Shown here: piece by piece, positions 40,710-53,612 of the stretch | Numbering within the stretch: position 1 is the first letter of the stretch | How the letters are laid out: each line of letters opens with the position of its first letter | From: Diplolepis rosae | Taxonomy: Eukaryota > Arthropoda > Insecta > Hymenoptera > Diplolepididae | Length of the DNA stretch: 64,000 nucleotides | Direction of reading: 5' to 3' | Assembly (NCBI GenBank): GCA_030998225.1 | Contig: JAPYXD010000459.1 | Location: 310,001-374,000, forward strand | Notes under the pieces: generated by a model | Database searches by the model: none | Seen by the model: only the letters and a program-made list of their open reading frames with translations | Told to the model about the DNA's origin: nothing | Position numbers and translations under genes: made by a program

Positions 40710-43020
40710 TCTAATTACAGGGAAAGTGCCATTTCGCACAGATTTTAAATTATACGATCCGCATTGCAACTTTTGACATTTGCATTGCAAACTTTACCAT
40801 TGACGTCGGGAATTTTACCACTCATATACTGAGAAAAGAAATTATGTGGCAAATAGTGTCATATAAATAGTTAAACTTGCAATGCGAGTAGTAAAGTTTG
40901 CAGGTCAAATGGTGAAAGATGTAAAAAAATAGTGCATTATTTATTATTTTATTATGGGAGGGTATATTTGTTGATTCAGAACAACAATTTGTGCTAATAT
41001 TTTTTTCCCGTGTATGACTTCTGTATTTTGTATTTTGAAAATAACCAAATAGCAATTTATTATTTTCGCACACCAAGCAATACGTTTGGTCGCAAAGAGA
41101 TTTTTTACTAGAATATCTGTTTCAGATAACCAATATGCATTTCTAGGCATTGCGACCACAAAATTCTGGTCAAGGGAATTAAGTTTTCTATTTCCAATAA
41201 CTAATTTCTTCTAATTGTGTTATTTCTGGCTATCCTAATAAGCTGACATCTCTCCCAGTGTCAAAAACTTTTAATAGTGATATTAGTTATACCGAGCGGA
41301 CAATTAATGAAAACAAAAATAAATTTTAAGATTACCTACCAAAAATATTTAGACTGTCGATAAGAAATTTATAAAAATACCATGGAAAATCCCTTTCCTT
41401 GTTCTATCGAGAAAAATTGAACTTCACACATATATATATATATATATATGTGACCGTATATTAAAGATGAAATATGCCTAAATTGATATTTTTAAATTAA
41501 TAATATTAATCTTTGATAATAATTTTTAGATTTCTTAACTCGATACAAATGATTCATATGGGCAGTAGTTTTTCGTATAATTACTTAGTTATTGATTCTC
41601 ACTTTTATTTTTCAAATTCTTAGTTAGGAATTCTACTATCTCACTTTTGAAAAATCGATTTTTTTTGTTGCATTTTTCGATAGGTTATATATATATATAA
41701 ATAAGAGCAAAAAAGTGGATTTTTGAAAAATTTTGTTTAAAATGCTGCCATTTTGTTATTTTGCGAAACAAAAAAAATCCGCTTCATCACTTCAGAGCTA
41801 TGGTCATACTTATAAAGAAAATTTTTGATTTATTTGTTTCCAGATGATACTGATTGGGGATATCGTACGCGCCATGGACATGCCTTTTTCTGACACTCTG
41901 TTCATCGTTAAACATTACCTAAAGTGAACAATAATTTCATGTAGAAATTTTTTTTTTTGTAAACTTTGAGACTGCATAAATAAACACTGAAAATTTTATA
42001 AAATTATATAAAGTAGTCGTTGAGAAAAAAATCCTTGAAAATCACCTATTTTTCCGAGATAGTAGAATGACGCCTTACAAACTACGGAAAAACTAAAAAA
42101 GTTTTAGAGGTTACCTTAGGGAAAAGGTCCTCTAGACCGGATTGAGACGGTTTGAATTGTTGGTTCAGAATAGCAGGGGTGGTTTCAGAAAGAGATTTTG
42201 TAATAGCGCGGAATGATGCGGATTCACAGCGAATGAAATCGAATCTGAAACTTGTGCCAGGGTACTATTATTAAATAATATACATTAAATAATGAAAATG
42301 CGTAAAACTGCTGGGATTGCAACGACCCTTATATGTAGTATTTTGACCTAATATACATATAAAATTGTGTATTGCATATGTGACTTTGCATTTTAGGTAG
42401 TTATATTCGACTTGAACTTGAGCTAATGATAACCGCATTTTGTATTCCTGGTATATGTATATACCTATACTCGCAACTAGTGACTCAGAATATTTACTTA
42501 TATCCTATACTTTTCCCATACTGTTGCAACTCTCGTATAAATATTTTATGAGGGTAAGCTTTGAGTAAGCTATAATCAGAGCTCAGTTAAGGTTAAGCAT
42601 TTACTGATTAACTACTAGGGATTTCTTTGTTAATGTTCAACTGACATAGTTTAGTGCTAAAAGAAAGATAGAACTTAAAACAGGAAGCTGAAACAAAAAA
42701 CACGTAGAATATTTTTACACATTTGTTGAATTCCCCTGTAGACGGAAGTCTGTTATTTAATATTCCTTTCACGTGAGGCATTCTTTTGCATTCAATATTA
42801 AGTTACATAAATAAAATAAATAAGCAATTAACAAAATCATATAAAAATTATGTTAAATGCGAGTCGAAAAATAAATTCAAAACTATATGCGCAATAAAAA
42901 TTAACTTTTACATATCATGATCAAAATAATTCATATTTAAGTTCATTTAAGTTCTAGAAACATATAAAAATTGTTGATTTTTTTAATAACATATTCCATC
43001 ATTTAGAAAATTAAATACAT
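40710..43020. other. AT-rich intergenic DNA
   Basis: No gene recognised. It contains the TA microsatellite at 41426-41452 and another TATATATA run near 41688. Confidence 0.5.
41426..41452. repeat. TA microsatellite
   Basis: CACA followed by about ten TA units and TGTG, a self-complementary run. Confidence 0.85.
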
Positions 43021-43028
43021 ACCCTAGC

Positions 43029-43084
43029 GAACTGGCTGAACACTATCTTTACGCTACGGCGTAAAGCTAGTGCTCAGCCAGTTC
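43029..43084. repeat. 56-bp hairpin
   Basis: GAACTGGCTGA..CACTA pairs with TAGTG..TCAGCCAGTTC, and CTTTACGC with GCGTAAAG, around a TACG loop. Confidence 0.65.
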
Positions 43085-43226
43085 ATTAGCATAGCTCTTC
43101 AAAATATCCAATTTATTCATTATTCTGAGAAAAAAAATGTGTGCAATCACATTTCGTTGCCTTGACAAAGCACTTTGTTAATTAACTTGGAAATACTTAA
43201 AGCCTTTATAGTATATTGTGCAACTA

Positions 43227-43685
43227 CACCGACAAAAATCTCTTCAGAATTTCGCATAAATCTGAATTTACTAGAATCGCAACACCACTCTGCTTGCGAA
43301 AAACGCACGGCACCTGTACTCCCTCGGTGTGGCTAAGTTGGTTTGACAATGTATTGCAATACACTGAAGTTACTGACTCTAATGTATTGCAATAGACGGG
43401 CAAACCAACTTGGCCATACCGAGAGAGTACGGGTGTCATGTCGTGCGTTTTCGCAAGCAGAGTGGTGCTTTCTTGGCAAGACACTGAAGTTGCCCTTATA
43501 GTATACGCAATTTTTTGCAAATTTCGTATATGCATTTACTATTTTGGGATATAACATTTGCCATACTATAATCATATGATTTTATCCAAAAATGGTAAAT
43601 CTTTTATACCAATATCACATGAAAAGTCGTTTACGAAAATTGTAACGGCACCTCATACGAAATTCGAAAGAGATTTTTTTCGGTG
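43227..43685. mobile_element. MITE family B, complete 459-bp copy with TA TSD
   Basis: The inverted ends are CACCGACAAAAATCTCTT and AAGAGATTTTTTTCGGTG, with TA at 43225-43226 and 43686-43687. The palindromic core includes CCAAGTTGG and two TATTGCAATA words. It has split a family-A repeat inside its GCAACTAGGG word. Confidence 0.8.
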
Positions 43686-43870
43686 TAGGGAAAAAAATTT
43701 ATTTTGCAAGTGTGAAGTTTGATGCTTGAGCAAAGCGAAGGTAACAACCACACCAGTAAAATAAATTTTTTTCCCGTGACGCACACGATTTTTTCTTCTA
43801 CGAGGAAGTGAAAAAATGGATGTTTACCCCGCACGGGGCAATAAAATCCACTTTATGACTGGCTAGTAGA
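43686..43870 (-). repeat. Dispersed repeat family A, copy 5 (split by MITE B)
   Basis: The minus-strand family-A order is readable: AGGGAAAAAAATTTATTTTGC, then GAAGTTTGATGC..GAGCAAAGCGA, then the hairpin remnant ending in CTAGTAGAAAA. Its missing first bases (TATATTGTGCAACTA) lie left of the MITE at about 43211-43226. Confidence 0.7.
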
Positions 43871-45690
43871 AAAATAATTTTAATTGATTAAAATTTTTAA
43901 TTTTAAGTTGCAGTTTTCCCAAAATAATCTGCAAAAATGTTAATTTAACCAGACTTTTTGTTGGGGCAGCAACAAAGTTTGGTTGCACTAATACCAACAA
44001 AATATTTTTGTCGATTCAAAAAAACTACTTTTGCAATGTATTATTGGTATGCTCTACACTTGAAGAAAAACCTCCAAAAATGATAATTTTCAAATTTGTA
44101 TTTCAGGAAAATATGTATCGAATTGACTCCCGACGTGATTTAAAATTTATTTCGAATTTTAAACAGCAATTTCAATGGTTGATACTGAATGTGAATTGTT
44201 TACCATTATATTTAAAACGAGAATTCAAATTCCGCTTAAATATTTTATAACGGAAAATTTAAATAGACACTGTTTAACTCATTAATGCTATAGCCACAAG
44301 GAATTACATGTATACACGAATTTCACTTAACTTGGTATTCGATCGATATACTTCACATCTACAAGAGAAAAAGTAGAGCCATTAAATTTTTTACAGAGTT
44401 ATTCTTTACAATCTCAAGGTCACTTTTAGTCTATAAGCATTTTCTTATTCTCATTTAAAAAGGGAGACTATTTTCGAATAACTGTTTTTGCATCCTAGTT
44501 AGCCATTTTTTGATGCTATACCAATTATTTATGTGTAGTAAATCTAGAAAAATGTCATCACTCTTTGAATAAAATTAATCGTATGGAAAACTAAATTTAT
44601 TCTCTGCGCTCGTCTAAATATTTAATTTTTAGATTCACAGCTACATAATTTTTTGCATAGAGAGTATCAATTTTCCAGTCTAGATAATCTAAACTAGTGT
44701 TAACTCTTTATAAATGATACTGAGCGTTATTCAGTGCATCATATTTTTCCCTGGACACAAAAATCTTAATTACATTTTAAAACACATACAAAATAATTCT
44801 GACCATAAACTCATACAATTTAAAACAAAGTTTTCATAAAATCTATAGAAAGTTCGGTACTTATATTTACATTTTTCCTTTTTAATATATTTTACAATAT
44901 ATTAAATATATTTAATATTTTCAATCAATAGATTCTCAGTATATTTCACCTATTTTCCTTTAAAATTTACTAAACTCAGAGTTTTTTGTATTTTGCAAAA
45001 TTTTACTCCACACAAAGTGGAACGTACAGAAAATATGTTGATTTAATTTAACTGTCTGTAAAATCTACTAAAAAAGCAAGTTGTAAACATAAGTAAATTT
45101 AAAATCAAATTCTTTTTTTTTTAAGTATCTATTTGGCTGGGTTTCTTTGTTGCGGGTTTCCAGAAAAAAAGCCAAAGTAGTATTTTTTGAATTTTTTAAA
45201 ATTAATTCTCATAAAAATCTGCCATAATGGAATTTTTTGATATTCGAAATCAGAACTAACGTAAAGTTCAGTTACAAAATGGTAAATAACTTCTTAGAAG
45301 AAAATTCACATCAAATTTGATATTATAATCAGTTTTGATGTTTGTAAAGTCGTTACAATTTTTATAATTAAACTTGATAATATCTCTGCATGGAACTTTG
45401 GAATTTAAAAAGTTATAGCCACAATGAAAGTTTAATGAGACAAATTGAAATGCGGAAGCGTGAAAAGTAATAACTTTCTTACCCATAACAAAGCATTTTT
45501 CACTTTATCTAGGAATTGGTTATAATCCTTCAAGGATGATTATCTTCAAAGTAACTTAAAGTTGCACATGAATATGTATAATGTCAAGTTTTTCGAATTT
45601 TGAACAACGTATATATCACTTTTTGAATATTATGCTAAACACTCAGCAACTTTTTTAATTCGTATAGCTGAAACTCGAAATGTTCGCGCG
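43871..45690. other. AT-rich intergenic DNA
   Basis: Nothing recognised; short motif-free ORFs only. Confidence 0.5.
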
Positions 45691-45930
45691 CTACAACTAG
45701 AACAGGATAACTATAGTTACTATTCGGTGTTAGGATTTAAAACCCGGTCGGTTCGCGTTGCGCTGGTCTACTGCTTACGACCGACGGATCTACACCCTGT
45801 GATTCTTTGGTTCTCTGAACCTGTTAGCAAAAGTACCGTCCGACACGCGCGCGCACACATTCAGACAAATATTAGTGATGTACTGTACAGTTTCTACTGA
45901 CCGCGTTAACAACAGGAATTCGATTAATCC
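45690..45930 (+). promoter_or_regulatory. GC-richer island, possible promoter or first exon
   Basis: A 240-bp island with CpG-containing words (CGGTCGGTTCGCG, CCGTCCGACACGCGCGCG) in otherwise AT-rich DNA. ATTTAAAACCC could be a TATA-like box with the GC block 10 bp downstream. No ORF of length follows, and orientation is uncertain. It resembles an insect core promoter but has no coding partner in view. Confidence 0.25.
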
Positions 45931-46900
45931 AAATGCCTCCGAACAAGAAGAATAATTTCAAATAATCACATTTTTAGCTCTTCTACTCCCTTAACATGAA
46001 TCAGTCCAAGGTTTACTGTATTAAATTCAGTAATCATCTTTTGGCTATTCTCTGAATCTGAATTAGTGCAATTTTACTGATTCAGATTTGAAGAGTATGA
46101 AATTTGTCATATATCACTGATTTGCGGTAAAAAATGACTCTTGCATATAACTAGAAATGGGTCAATGGTTTGGACCCAGTCAAATTTTTAACAATTCAGG
46201 TTTAGGCAGTACACAGAAAACAATACATTCAAGTGTATAAACACACACATATATAGAGGAAAGTATTGATATTAAGAATTAGTATTTAGATATTCAATAA
46301 TGGGATAAGTATGTAAATATTTGATCGTGATAATTAGAAAATAGTTAGTTGATCTAGCTACTTCGGTTTGTACAGTCAATTTTTTTTTCAATGTACATTT
46401 GAATATCTAAATATTAAATCTAATCCTTCATATGTTACGGGCTTGATATCTTAATATTAAACGTGAATATTTTAATTCCTCCTTCCAAATTTACATGTCC
46501 AGGTACTAAATAGTTTAAAGCTAGTTTTATATGTTTACCAAGGATAGAGAACTTTAATTACAAAAATAAAAATATTTTTAAGGTTTATCTAAGGTTGTGG
46601 TTATTGCTATCACGAAGAAATCAATTTGTCGACCCTTGGGGGATTTTCTAGAAAACACAACAAAAATCTCTCAAAACATACAGTTTATTTGCAATTTTAA
46701 ATATACAAATCGCTGTGACAGAAAAATATAGTATTTAATAAAACATATTCAAATCCTTAAATGATTTCAGAAAACATTCTATTTGAAAAATTATTTTTTT
46801 ATTTTCAGTTTCTTTTCAACGATTAATGTGTCTGGCAAATTTTTGGTTGATTTAACCAAAGAATTTGTTTTATGTTTACTTCAGCAACTTGTTTTGTTAA
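45931..46900. other. AT-rich DNA, nothing recognised
   Basis: Contains CA and TATATA runs near 46240 and some ACTGATT/AATCAGT words at 46030-46110 similar to those at 640-832. Confidence 0.4.
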
Positions 46901-46902
46901 AA

Positions 46903-47054
46903 CCAATTGCATTGGTCGCTTTCTTAATAAAATAATAATTTTAACCAATTTTTCGGAGAAGACAGTGATGCGTTATATTTTTTTGCATTGCTGTCTGCTC
47001 CGAAAAATTTATTTAAATTATTATTTTATTAATGAAGCGGTCGTATGTAATTGG
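46903..47054. repeat. 152-bp hairpin element
   Basis: CCAATTGCATTGGTCGCTTT...CGGAGAAGACAGTGATGC pairs with GCATTGCTGTCTGCTCCG...AAGCGG...GTAATTGG around a 13-nt T-rich loop. It is MITE-like. The ORF 46872-47057 lies across it and is not considered a gene. Confidence 0.65.
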
Positions 47055-47730
47055 TGACATCAGACCCTACCACAGGAAATGAATAAAAATTGACAGATTG
47101 CAGTCAACTTGAACTAAAAATAGTTTCAATACAACTTTTAATGCTAAGGAGAGTATTACTTTCTAATCGACAATATTGAAGAATAAGAATTAATACCATA
47201 CCTATTACTTTGCTGACTCTGCACCAATTTAACATTCTAAAATTAATTTACAAAAAAAAACCGTTAGAAAATTTATTCAACTCGCATAAACAGCTTCAAT
47301 ACTCATAAATTTTTCAGAACTTTTCAAAGATAACGTGAAATCACAAAATACTTTATAGATTAAAATATGAAAAAATTTAATTAATATAAAGTTACTTCGT
47401 ACTTGATAATTTTAATGGTTTGTGCACATGAAAATTATACGTTGATACAATTGAAAATAAGATACAAATTACTGGAATAACAATTTCATTGTTATAAACT
47501 GTGTGGCAATATCCTGAATGGAAGAAATTTGTATGGCAAAAAGTATGGAACTCAGTCTAGGATTCTTGGACGAACACAAAAATCTTATACAAATCAAAAA
47601 CCTCCTCTTCTTTGAATATTTAAAATAGACTTTAATATTAAGTAAAAGAAAGAATAACAGAAGGTCTTGGACTGTGCAGAAAATTTTCATAACCATACTT
47701 TCATACTTTGCTTAATAAAATGTCCAAGAT
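47055..47730. other. Spacer, nothing recognised
   Basis: AT-rich; the ORF at 47696-47469 shows no motif. Confidence 0.4.
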
Positions 47731-49599
47731 ACAAGGGCAAGTCAATAAGTTCTTATAAAAACACAAAAACCACATTATTTCGGGTAGGCTTAATTTTATT
47801 TTTCGACATAGTCTCCTCATAGCTTAATACACTTCGCCCAGCGATTTTCTAATTCTTTCAAGCCATTTAAAAAGTAAGATTTTGGAAGTTATTCAAAAGA
47901 GGCCTCTGTTTCGGTGATGACTTCCTCGTTTGACTCAAATCTTTATCGGCAAGCCATTTTTTCATGCTTGGAAACAGGAATAAGGCACTTAGGACTAAAT
48001 CAGGCGAATACGCTGGGTGCGTCAACAATTCGAACTTCAATTCGTGCAATTTCGCCATTGCAACAGCACAGGTGTGCACGCGTGCATCGTCTCGATGAAA
48101 GAGCACTTTCTTCTTTGCCAAATGGGGTCGGTTATTCTTGATTTCTTTGCTTAACTTTTGTTAAGTAATCATTGAAGATGATTTTGTTCTCATCCCAAAA
48201 AACCGTCCCCATCACCTTGCCGGACGATTTCACCGTCTTCACCGTATTCGAGGCTAGTTCGCCTAGTGCATGAAATTGTTTCGACTGTTCCTTTCTTTTC
48301 AAACGTGTAAAAATGAATTCAAGTTTCATCAACAGTGATGCACCGGCGCAGAAATTCATTAGGATTGCGACAAAAAAGCGCTAAACCAGCCATCTAATCG
48401 GTCACACGGTTGCATTTAATCTCGACGGTGAGTACACGCGGCACCCATCTTACCGACAGCTTTTCCATAGACAATTTCTCATACAAAATTGAACTTACTG
48501 TGCCATGTGATATGCCTATGGGTTCAATAATTTTTTGCACTTTCATTCGTCGATCGTTTAAAATCCTGAACGGGATTCATCACGAGTGGATGTACAACCA
48601 TGTTTAAACTCATTCACACCATCGTACACAGTTTTAAACGATGGTGCAGATGGGGCAAAATTCGTCAAGTGTACCCGCCTGAAAACTTTTTGTCTCCGAT
48701 TTCCTTGCAAGTCCGCGAAATTATTATCCTAGTGAACCTCTTTTAATTCCCCTAAGAGTACGTCTCTAGTACTACGGGTTGTCAGTATACAGGGGCTCGA
48801 ATTTTCAACCTTTTACCGCGCACGCTGATACTCAATTAACCATAACTTCTACAAAAGTTATCCAAATTAATTTTTTTATGGAGGTATTAGAAACTTTTTT
48901 TCATCAGCTTTACGCTGAAGGCAATGGTTTCAGATAAAAAAATTATATGAACTTCATTTTTGAATTTTAAACATATTTTTGAGTTTTTCTCCAAGTGCGG
49001 CCGCTAATTTTTTTTCCAAAATTATGTTTAAAAAAAAGCTTGACTTTTTCCCTTTAAAATGAGCCATGGTTGAAAGTGGTTGAACCAATTTCTTTCGCCC
49101 CACTTTCGATCATGGCTCATTTTAAAGGGAAAAAGTCAAGCTTTTTTTTAAACATAATTTTGGAAAAAAAATTAGCGGCCGCACTTGGAGAAAAACTCAA
49201 AAATATGTTTAAAATTCAAAAATGAAGTTCATATAATTTTTTTATCTAAAAACATTGCTTTCAGCGTAAAGCTGATAAAAAAACGTTTTCAAGACCTCCT
49301 TAAAATATTAATTTGGATAGCTTTTGTAGAAGTTATGGTTAATTAAGTATCAGCGTGTGCGGTAAACAACCCGTCGTACTAGAGACGTTCTCTTAGGGGA
49401 ATCAAAAGAGGTTCACTAGGACAATAATTTCGCGGACTTGCAAGGAAATCGGAGACAAAAAGTTTTTAGGCGGGTACACTTGACGAATTTTGCCCCAGAT
49501 GTGCCATGAACTTTATCTAACTCGACCTTTTATTTCTTTTGGTGTATTGTCCTTTGTATTGAAGTTTTTAATCACTGCACGAAATTATCTTCTCTCCAT
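47731..49599 (-). pseudogene. Mori-like mariner transposase, split by a foldback element
   Basis: Minus-strand reading starts at an ATG at 49599 (MERR*FRAVIKN..., with a stop at codon 5). It passes KEIK and LDKVHGTS, is interrupted by the 847-bp foldback, resumes with APSFKTVYDGVNEFK, and continues through VKSSGKVMGTVFWDENKIIF to FHRDDARVHT and HPAYSPDL, where the third catalytic position is altered (PDLVLSALFLF). Several frameshifts and stops are present. The left end near 47731 (ATACAAGGGCAAGTCAATAA) looks terminal. Distinct from the three mariners at 23-27 kb. Confidence 0.75.
48651..49497. mobile_element. 847-bp foldback element inside the mariner
   Basis: Left arm 48651-49068 and right arm 49111-49497 are inverted copies with about 42 bp of loop. 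The left arm holds about 31 extra bases (around 48780-48830). The ends are TGGGGCAAAATTCGTC and its inverse. Comparing the flanks with the mariner frame gives a target duplication of AGAT (or GA if the terminal T/A is counted as element). No coding capacity. Confidence 0.8.
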
Positions 49600-52280
49600 T
49601 TTATTGGATTCACAAGACTTGTTTGCTTTGATCGATTGTAAAAATTGAACTACGCAACAGATTCGGTTGAAAATTTGACACTAGTCTATTAAGAGATGGC
49701 GTTCTTTAGAAATATACTTCTTGTAGTAGTAGTCTGGGAAGAAGTGAAGCAATTTTCAAGAGAGTCTGCGAAAAAATGGAGATATTCCCAAGACAGTCTG
49801 GGAAAATATGAAGAGTTCTAAAGTAAATTAAAAAAGTCATACTGCGAAGATCGTAGACATATTTGATGGTATTTTGTTTACATTACAAGATTTCACAGTC
49901 AACACACGATAAATTAATTCTATACTCATGTAACACATACGCCTAAGTCTATAACCGAACTTAAAACTAAAGGATTCAACACGATTCTCTAACGTAGAAC
50001 ATCGCACGCTGAGTATACAGATCGAAATGGTATAATATATGCCAGGTTAAAAGTTTGTGGTACTCAGAATCATATTTAATTTTCTTATTTCAACCTTAAA
50101 TACTTTCCTGACATTAGTTATTGAAAGGTCGTAGGATAACTGTCTCATTTGATTATTTTTAATGTAAATCATATTTAAACTAATGTACATATTACTCTAA
50201 ATTTATTGTTATGCACTGACATCGAAAGTTAATATATATATATTAAATATTGCATAATGCATATTTTTCGTTTAAAATTACTTATATTTCCAAAGTTATC
50301 TTACATTAAAATAATAGTAATGAATTTGGGTTATTGGAAAGATTTGATACCCGTCCTAGATTCCTAGACTATTTCTATACTTCTTGTAGAAAATTTTTTT
50401 TCCGTGTGGTGAGTCATTACCACAGGTCGGTTATCAGTCGGGATCTGACCGGGTTTTGTAAATAAGGGGAGTCAGGAAAGTCACGTTCAGATACTAGTCG
50501 TGATCTGACCGGGAGCTGAGTAGCATTTTTGGTTAATAAACCGACCGGCTCTCAACCAGATCCCCCTGACATTATTACTTCCGGTACTTCCGACCGGAAC
50601 CAGGTTTCTCCTAGTCGGTGACTGGACAGATCCATGAATTCATTTCTACTCGAGAATAATAGTTTTATAACCTGATTCTGAATATTAGATAATTTTGCAA
50701 TAAACTGTAATCTTAAAATTTAAACTATATTTATTAAGCTGTTTTATAATTATTTTTAATTACTTTCCCTATATATTGATATGATATTTGAAAAATCAGG
50801 AATTTCGAATTCGATCTGAATTTAGTTAGATCAACACTTTCTGATGAAACAATAGATACCAGACATTAAATATAAAATGAAATAAGGTCACAAGTGGATG
50901 ATTATGTACTTTTACCAAATAAATTAATAACGGCATTATGCTAGTATATCAAAAGATAAAGAGAAGTGGTCTACTTTTTTGCACAAGTTCCGGCATCAAT
51001 TCGATGCTCTCGACGGTGGGTTAAATTTAACAGAAGGTGGAACGACCACCTCGATACTTTATACTATATGTTAAGACGGTCAAGCAGGGTCGATAATCTC
51101 TGGGTCGGTCGACTCGACACGCAACAGCAAACCCACCCTGTAAGACGGTCACTCGTAACATGTAAGTGATGCTAAAACTATATGATTGGTGCCGAGACGT
51201 AGATATCAATGTGAAGAATGCGGAAGAAATTTCATAAAATGTGCTTATTTTCAAGATCTTCTCTTCGTAAAGAATCCTGATAATTCTATGAATAATTTTT
51301 ACGGGGTTTTTGTGCTTTTCAATTCCTTTTTTGTCAAATGTTTTTCAAGTATATATTTATACCTTTACACTAATTTTCGTCAAATTTTTATTCTATGTGT
51401 AATGTCATTTTACTCAGTTCAACTTTTTCAGTTAAACCTTCGAGCTCTATCTTATCCTCAATCTTGCACTGCAAAACGGTCTTTCAAGTGTGTCATTTGT
51501 ACAACCGAATTGACTATTTTCGTCGAAAACGGTCACTAGGACTTCACTGTTAAATTTGTTACCATTTCCAATAGGCTTCAATATAATTATTGAAATAAAT
51601 GCAGATGTGTATTTAAATTCAAAAAAAGTTTATATTTTCAATAATAAAAATGTTTAATAAAAACATTTAATATATCTTCTACTGAAAAAAACTTCAATTA
51701 TATGTAATGGAATTCTTAGCTAGCTAGCAACAGATAAAATTCATTTTGCCTCTTTGAATGAAGTGTCTGGCGCTCAAACTTGATCTAAAGTTTGATACTA
51801 AATTTTATATAAATTTTATTTATTCACTTTTTCTAACACCCCAGTCTCTCATCAGAAACAAAGCAACGTCGAAATAAAGTTCGACATAGTAGGAGGCTTC
51901 TTCGCGAAAAAACGAAGAAAAGTTATGCGTCAAACCAAAATTGAAATTTAATAAGTTGAACTGCATCATATTATACGATGACTAACTCCCTGCATATCTG
52001 ACATGTCTGAAAACAAAATTGTTGTTCTTTTCCTTTTTCTACTACCACTTAAACGCTCGAAAGCTTTCTTTGTTGCAGAGTTAATACAGACATAGCAGTA
52101 TGTTTGTCGCAAGCAATTAATGTATGTTGATCTCTTTAATATCGACAATAATATTAACTCTCGTTTTATCGACATTTTCAGCTTGATAAAAAAAAACCTA
52201 CGATGAATCTCACAATAATTCTAGTTCGAGCTAGAACTACAGATGTACTAAATATACCATAAAAATTTGAGTTTCATCCG
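49600..52280. other. Mostly AT-rich DNA, little recognised
   Basis: Bases 50420-50640 are GC-richer with repeated GGTCGG..ATC..TGACCGGG words. A possible zinc-finger fragment at 51189-51540 is listed separately. Confidence 0.4.
51189..51540 (+). other. ORF with two C-X2-C fragments, doubtful zinc-finger exon relic
   Basis: One open frame of about 117 codons contains RRRYQCEECGRNF near its start and KRSFKCVICTTEL near its end. Both look like first halves of C2H2 fingers, but neither has the following His pair. The upstream block at 51000-51180 is GC-richer. It could be a decayed exon of a BTB/zinc-finger gene, or coincidence. Confidence 0.25.
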
Positions 52281-52284
52281 TTAA

Positions 52285-52632
52285 GGGGGTATTCTACCCG
52301 AGATGGTCTGAAAAATCGAATTTTTTTAAAAAATATTTATAACGTAGACAACGAGTTTAACGAGAAAGAAGAGAGGGCAATGTATGGTCCTGGAATCGCT
52401 GATTGACCGTGAGTTATATCATTTGTATGTACCGTGATTGTAAATCTTTAAACTCGTTTTTCTCGAAACCATTTTTTTAGAAACTGCGGACACGATAACT
52501 AAAAAAAAATTTCATTGTCCATAACCTGTAGAATAACTTACGAAAAATTGCGAATAAAAATGCTGAAAAGTTTTTTTTTCACAACGATTTAAAAACATCG
52601 ATATTTCGGACCGACTCGGGTAGAATACCCCC
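52285..52632. mobile_element. 348-bp MITE with TTAA target duplication (piggyBac-type)
   Basis: GGGGGTATTCTACCCGA is exactly inverted at the right end, with TTAA at 52281-52284 and 52633-52636. The first six bases match the 39977 element, so both are the same superfamily. Confidence 0.8.
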
Positions 52633-52636
52633 TTAA

Positions 52637-53200
52637 GTGGTTTTTGAGATATTGTGGCAACCAATTTGAAAAATGCGGTTTTTGAGAAAAACACGTTAAA
52701 GAGTTGAAGTAAGCATGAAACGGAGAGCTTTACTTGCTCCGTTCTGCATCTGTATTTTTTTAACGACTTCGAATATCAAAAAATCCTTTTACGAACATAT
52801 TTTAGAGATGTTACACTGGTCAACAAAATATGACCTATGTGTTCATGGAATGAGATATATCATTTCCAGAGTAGTTTTTTGGGCTAAATCCAAATCTGGC
52901 CTCTGTTTTTCCCAGCACTTTTTGAGGTTTATTGTGTTGAATTTTTTTTTGAAAAATCACAAATCGTATGATAAAAAAATTTATAGTTCCAGCTGTAATT
53001 GTTCGAAAGATATATGACAGAGAAATTGTCTCTTTTCATAAAGTTGTCAGTTTGACGGCTTACAAGTACTTGAGGTGAATCATTGTACTATTTTTTGTAT
53101 CTCACTGCATTAAAGTCTACAATATGTGCAATTTTTAAAATATTCACAAAAGTTTACAGTATTTACAAAGTTTAAAATATACCTTATTTATTATTGGCCG
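52637..53200. other. Spacer, nothing recognised
   Basis: AT-rich. The 100-codon ORF at 52715-53017 has no motif and poor codon context, so it is not called. Confidence 0.4.
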
Positions 53201-53204
53201 TTAG

Positions 53205-53612
53205 ATTCTCTCGAAAAATGATTATAAACTGCTACCACCAACTAGAAACTTTTTCTCTTGCATGCTTGACGATAATAAGCGTTTGATTCATCAGTCATGA
53301 GACTCTAGCAGTAGTCTGCTAAAGCGTTCACACTCCACTTACCTTGGTACCTCTTTTCGATTGCAGCGATGTCTTAATGAAATTTTTCTTTGTGTTCATT
53401 ACTAACTGCACTCCCAAATTTTCTGGAAAGAAGTTCAAGTGAGAATGAAGAATGTGAATCTTTAGTGACATGTTCACTTTCATTTCCTAATAGTTCTGCA
53501 GCACAGTGTTCACCAAGTGTTTGTAGTTTCTGGATTTCGTGTTCCTCAAGAAATGTTTTGTATAGCCAGATTCCAATCCGAAATGAATCCCTGTGGCTTT
53601 AAAATCTCTACA
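53205..53612 (-). pseudogene. Relic of a dispersed insect transposon-type protein
   Basis: The minus strand reads, with stops, KFHxDIAAIEKRYQGKW, VNALADYC, then ACKRKSF. I know this F-H-Q-D-I...RYQG.W...ADYCW pattern from a protein that occurs in many copies in arthropod genomes. A stop replaces the Gln of FHQD and another the Trp of ADYCW. The upstream part (LYKTFLEEHEIQKLQTLGEH) is in frame. Non-functional. Confidence 0.5.

Noticed and set aside
52715..53017. 100-codon ORF as a gene
   Set aside because: No motif, no conserved pattern, and unlikely codon composition; left as spacer.
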